Shown in pieces: positions 62,732-64,000 of a stretch of 64,000 bases of DNA. Every line of letters begins with the position of its first letter. The first letter of the stretch is position 1. The position numbers were made by a program, and so were the translations under genes. The notes beneath the pieces are model-generated. The model worked only from the letters and a program-made list of their open reading frames with translations, was not told where the DNA came from and did no database searches. Source of the stretch: Gari tellinella (Eukaryota > Mollusca > Bivalvia > Cardiida > Psammobiidae); NCBI GenBank assembly GCA_922989275.2, contig OV277866.1, positions 53,311,246 to 53,375,245 of the forward strand, in the 5' to 3' direction.

Positions 62732-63990
62732 CCTCAGACTACAGGCCTTAACAGGAGGAAGAAAAGAAGCAATTAAGAACCTTTCAGGATAGAGGAGTCA
62801 TAACTAAATGAATTCTTTCAGAAGACAATCAAAGAAGTCATTGAATCAATGCAGAACAACCAACTAAGGAAAACATCAGCAGGAAGAGGAAGAGTTACAA
62901 TGTTTTCACAGGCCTCAGACATTAACTCTTTTCTCCCTAAAACTTTAAATGAAGAATTCCGGTTTCCACTTTAGTCAAGTCCATTTCTGACTTTTAAGTG
63001 TCTTTTTGGTCAATGTTTGGCATTGTGACAAACAGTGTAGACCCTGATCCTTTCGGAGCCCTCTGATGTGGGCTTCACAGTTTGCATAGGACATGCGTTC
63101 TATTCACATGTACACTGTTTGAAAAGGACGCATATACGCGTGACTAGTGTTCAAAGAGTAACATGTAAGCGGACTATCACCACCAGATTTTTACAGAGTG
63201 TTTCAGTGTGAACATGCCTCAACCAATACGAATGAGAAACTTTATTCTAGTTTCCATCAGATAACAGAGGATTTGGAATTAAGCCAAGAGCTCCAGGAAA
63301 TGTTACTGCAGGTGACGGAAAGAAATACAAGGCCATTTGTTGGAGTATTTTGAACACAATCATGCGATGCCTCATTAGGCATCACTCAGAGTTGTTCAAG
63401 AGTGAGAAAGAAACTGAGAATGTGAAACCATTGGACGAGAATGATCAGATAGTATTGTTCTACATCAGTGGCTATATAATTAACACTTTGGCGAGGAGGT
63501 CGCTGAAAGGTTCGGCATCATAAAAAATGCAAGCCTTAGAAGAAGCCATGGCCCAGTGCCTACAGACAGAAAAGGACAGTGAAAAAACCTTTGTCACCAA
63601 ATACTCAGCCTGGTCAAACAAGGCAAATCGTCGAGGTATTAAAATACCAAATGACGTATTCTTTCTATTAATAAGAGAGTGTAAGATGTGTTGTAGAGAA
63701 GAAATTAGCGAAACTTCCATGAATAAGGACTAATAAGAAAAACAGTACTAATGGGGAAAAATCCTAGACAGGTTTACGGTGAAGCACTACAGTGACAAAA
63801 TTGTCCACGGTGAGTACAGGAGTTTTGTACTCGAGGCATGCGTCCATCTTTTCTTCACATTGCGTGGGTTGCTTGGGCCAAGAAAACCAGAGAGGAAAGT
63901 AGAGGCAAAGTTGTATTAGGAAACAACAAGGCACTGCGAAAATCACTCATGAATTACAAGAAGAACTAAATTAGCAATAACAGTGAAAAT
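62732..63990 (+). pseudogene. Decayed transposase-like gene split by a MITE
   Basis: Fragments in several + frames read as one protein: IKEVIESMQNNQLRKTSAGR, then after the MITE SGLSPPDFYRVFQCEHASTN, RHHSELFKSEKETENVKPLD, ENDQIVLFYISGYIINTLAR, MQALEEAMAQCLQTEKDSEK, YSAWSNKANRRGIKIPNDVF and HYSDKIVHGEYRSFVLEACV. Stops and frameshifts break it. The YISGYI block recalls the C-terminal part of P-element/THAP-type transposases, but I am not certain. It runs to the window edge. Confidence 0.45.
62936..63159 (+). mobile_element. Family C MITE inside the transposase-like pseudogene
   Basis: TTAA at 62932-62935. The left end is CTCTTTTCTCCCTAAAACTT and the right end GTGTTCAAAGAG. The hairpin is shortened on the left arm (CAAACAGTGTAGACCCTGAT, TTTCGGAGCCCTCTGATGTG). 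Confidence 0.68.
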
Positions 63991-64000
63991 AGTGACCACT

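Overview
This window looks like nuclear DNA of a bivalve mollusc. That is an inference from an AT-rich, intron-rich sequence, a TRIM/NHL-type gene with long introns, a 10-cysteine microseminoprotein-like gene, V-SINE-like tRNA-derived repeats and a very high load of short DNA transposons. A heterodont or dreissenid mussel is a guess. There are no operons, no CRISPR array and no prokaryotic gene order.

Only two intact genes can be assembled, both on the + strand. (1) A RING-less TRIM-NHL-like gene has coding exons 3728-4330, 15344-15470, 18995-19233 and 25909-26973. All phases are compatible and give 677 aa: a disordered acidic/serine-rich N-terminus, a short degenerate B-box split across exons 1 and 2, a coiled coil and a C-terminal beta-propeller. 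(2) A secreted beta-microseminoprotein (MSMB/PSP94)-like gene has exons 40908-40989, 45403-45538 and 46763-46877. It gives 110 aa with a signal peptide and the 10 mature cysteines of that family. Other coding signal is mobile: a 5'-truncated non-LTR reverse transcriptase (32998-34380, minus), a Tc1-like transposase fragment (49566-49868), a decayed transposase-like reading frame interrupted by a MITE at the right edge, and a decayed reading frame inside a foldback element.

Most of the remaining DNA is short non-autonomous elements. I name the families locally. A, C and D have CCC..GGG-type ends between TTAA sites (piggyBac-like targeting). B has CAGTGGAGAA ends between TA sites (Tc1/mariner-like). 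E has CAGTAAAACCTC ends (pogo/Tigger-like). F has CAGTGTTCCCTC-type ends, also at TA. O has CAGGGCTCCAGA ends (hAT-like). D' has GCAGGGCTTCC ends. G, H and N have less clear ends. Larger units are a 4.6-kb foldback element with satellite-like arms (10375-14985), a 4-kb inverted-repeat element (54038-58045), a 2.7-kb element (50969-53627) and a 1.9-kb element (42672-44594). Two copies of a ~920-bp element (K) have an empty-site comparison inside the window, which shows TTAA target duplication.

The most striking observation is modularity. Nearly every short family carries a long, almost perfect central hairpin, and only two main hairpin designs are used. Class 1 begins CAAACAG and ends CTGTTTG, about 65 bp, with around 50 full or partial copies. 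Class 2 begins CTTAAAGC and ends GCTTTAAG, about 72 bp, with around a dozen copies. The same design sits in families with unrelated termini and different target-site preferences. Copies that have lost exactly one arm, copies without a hairpin, and chimeras joined at the hairpin are also present. The hairpin therefore behaves like an exchangeable cassette.
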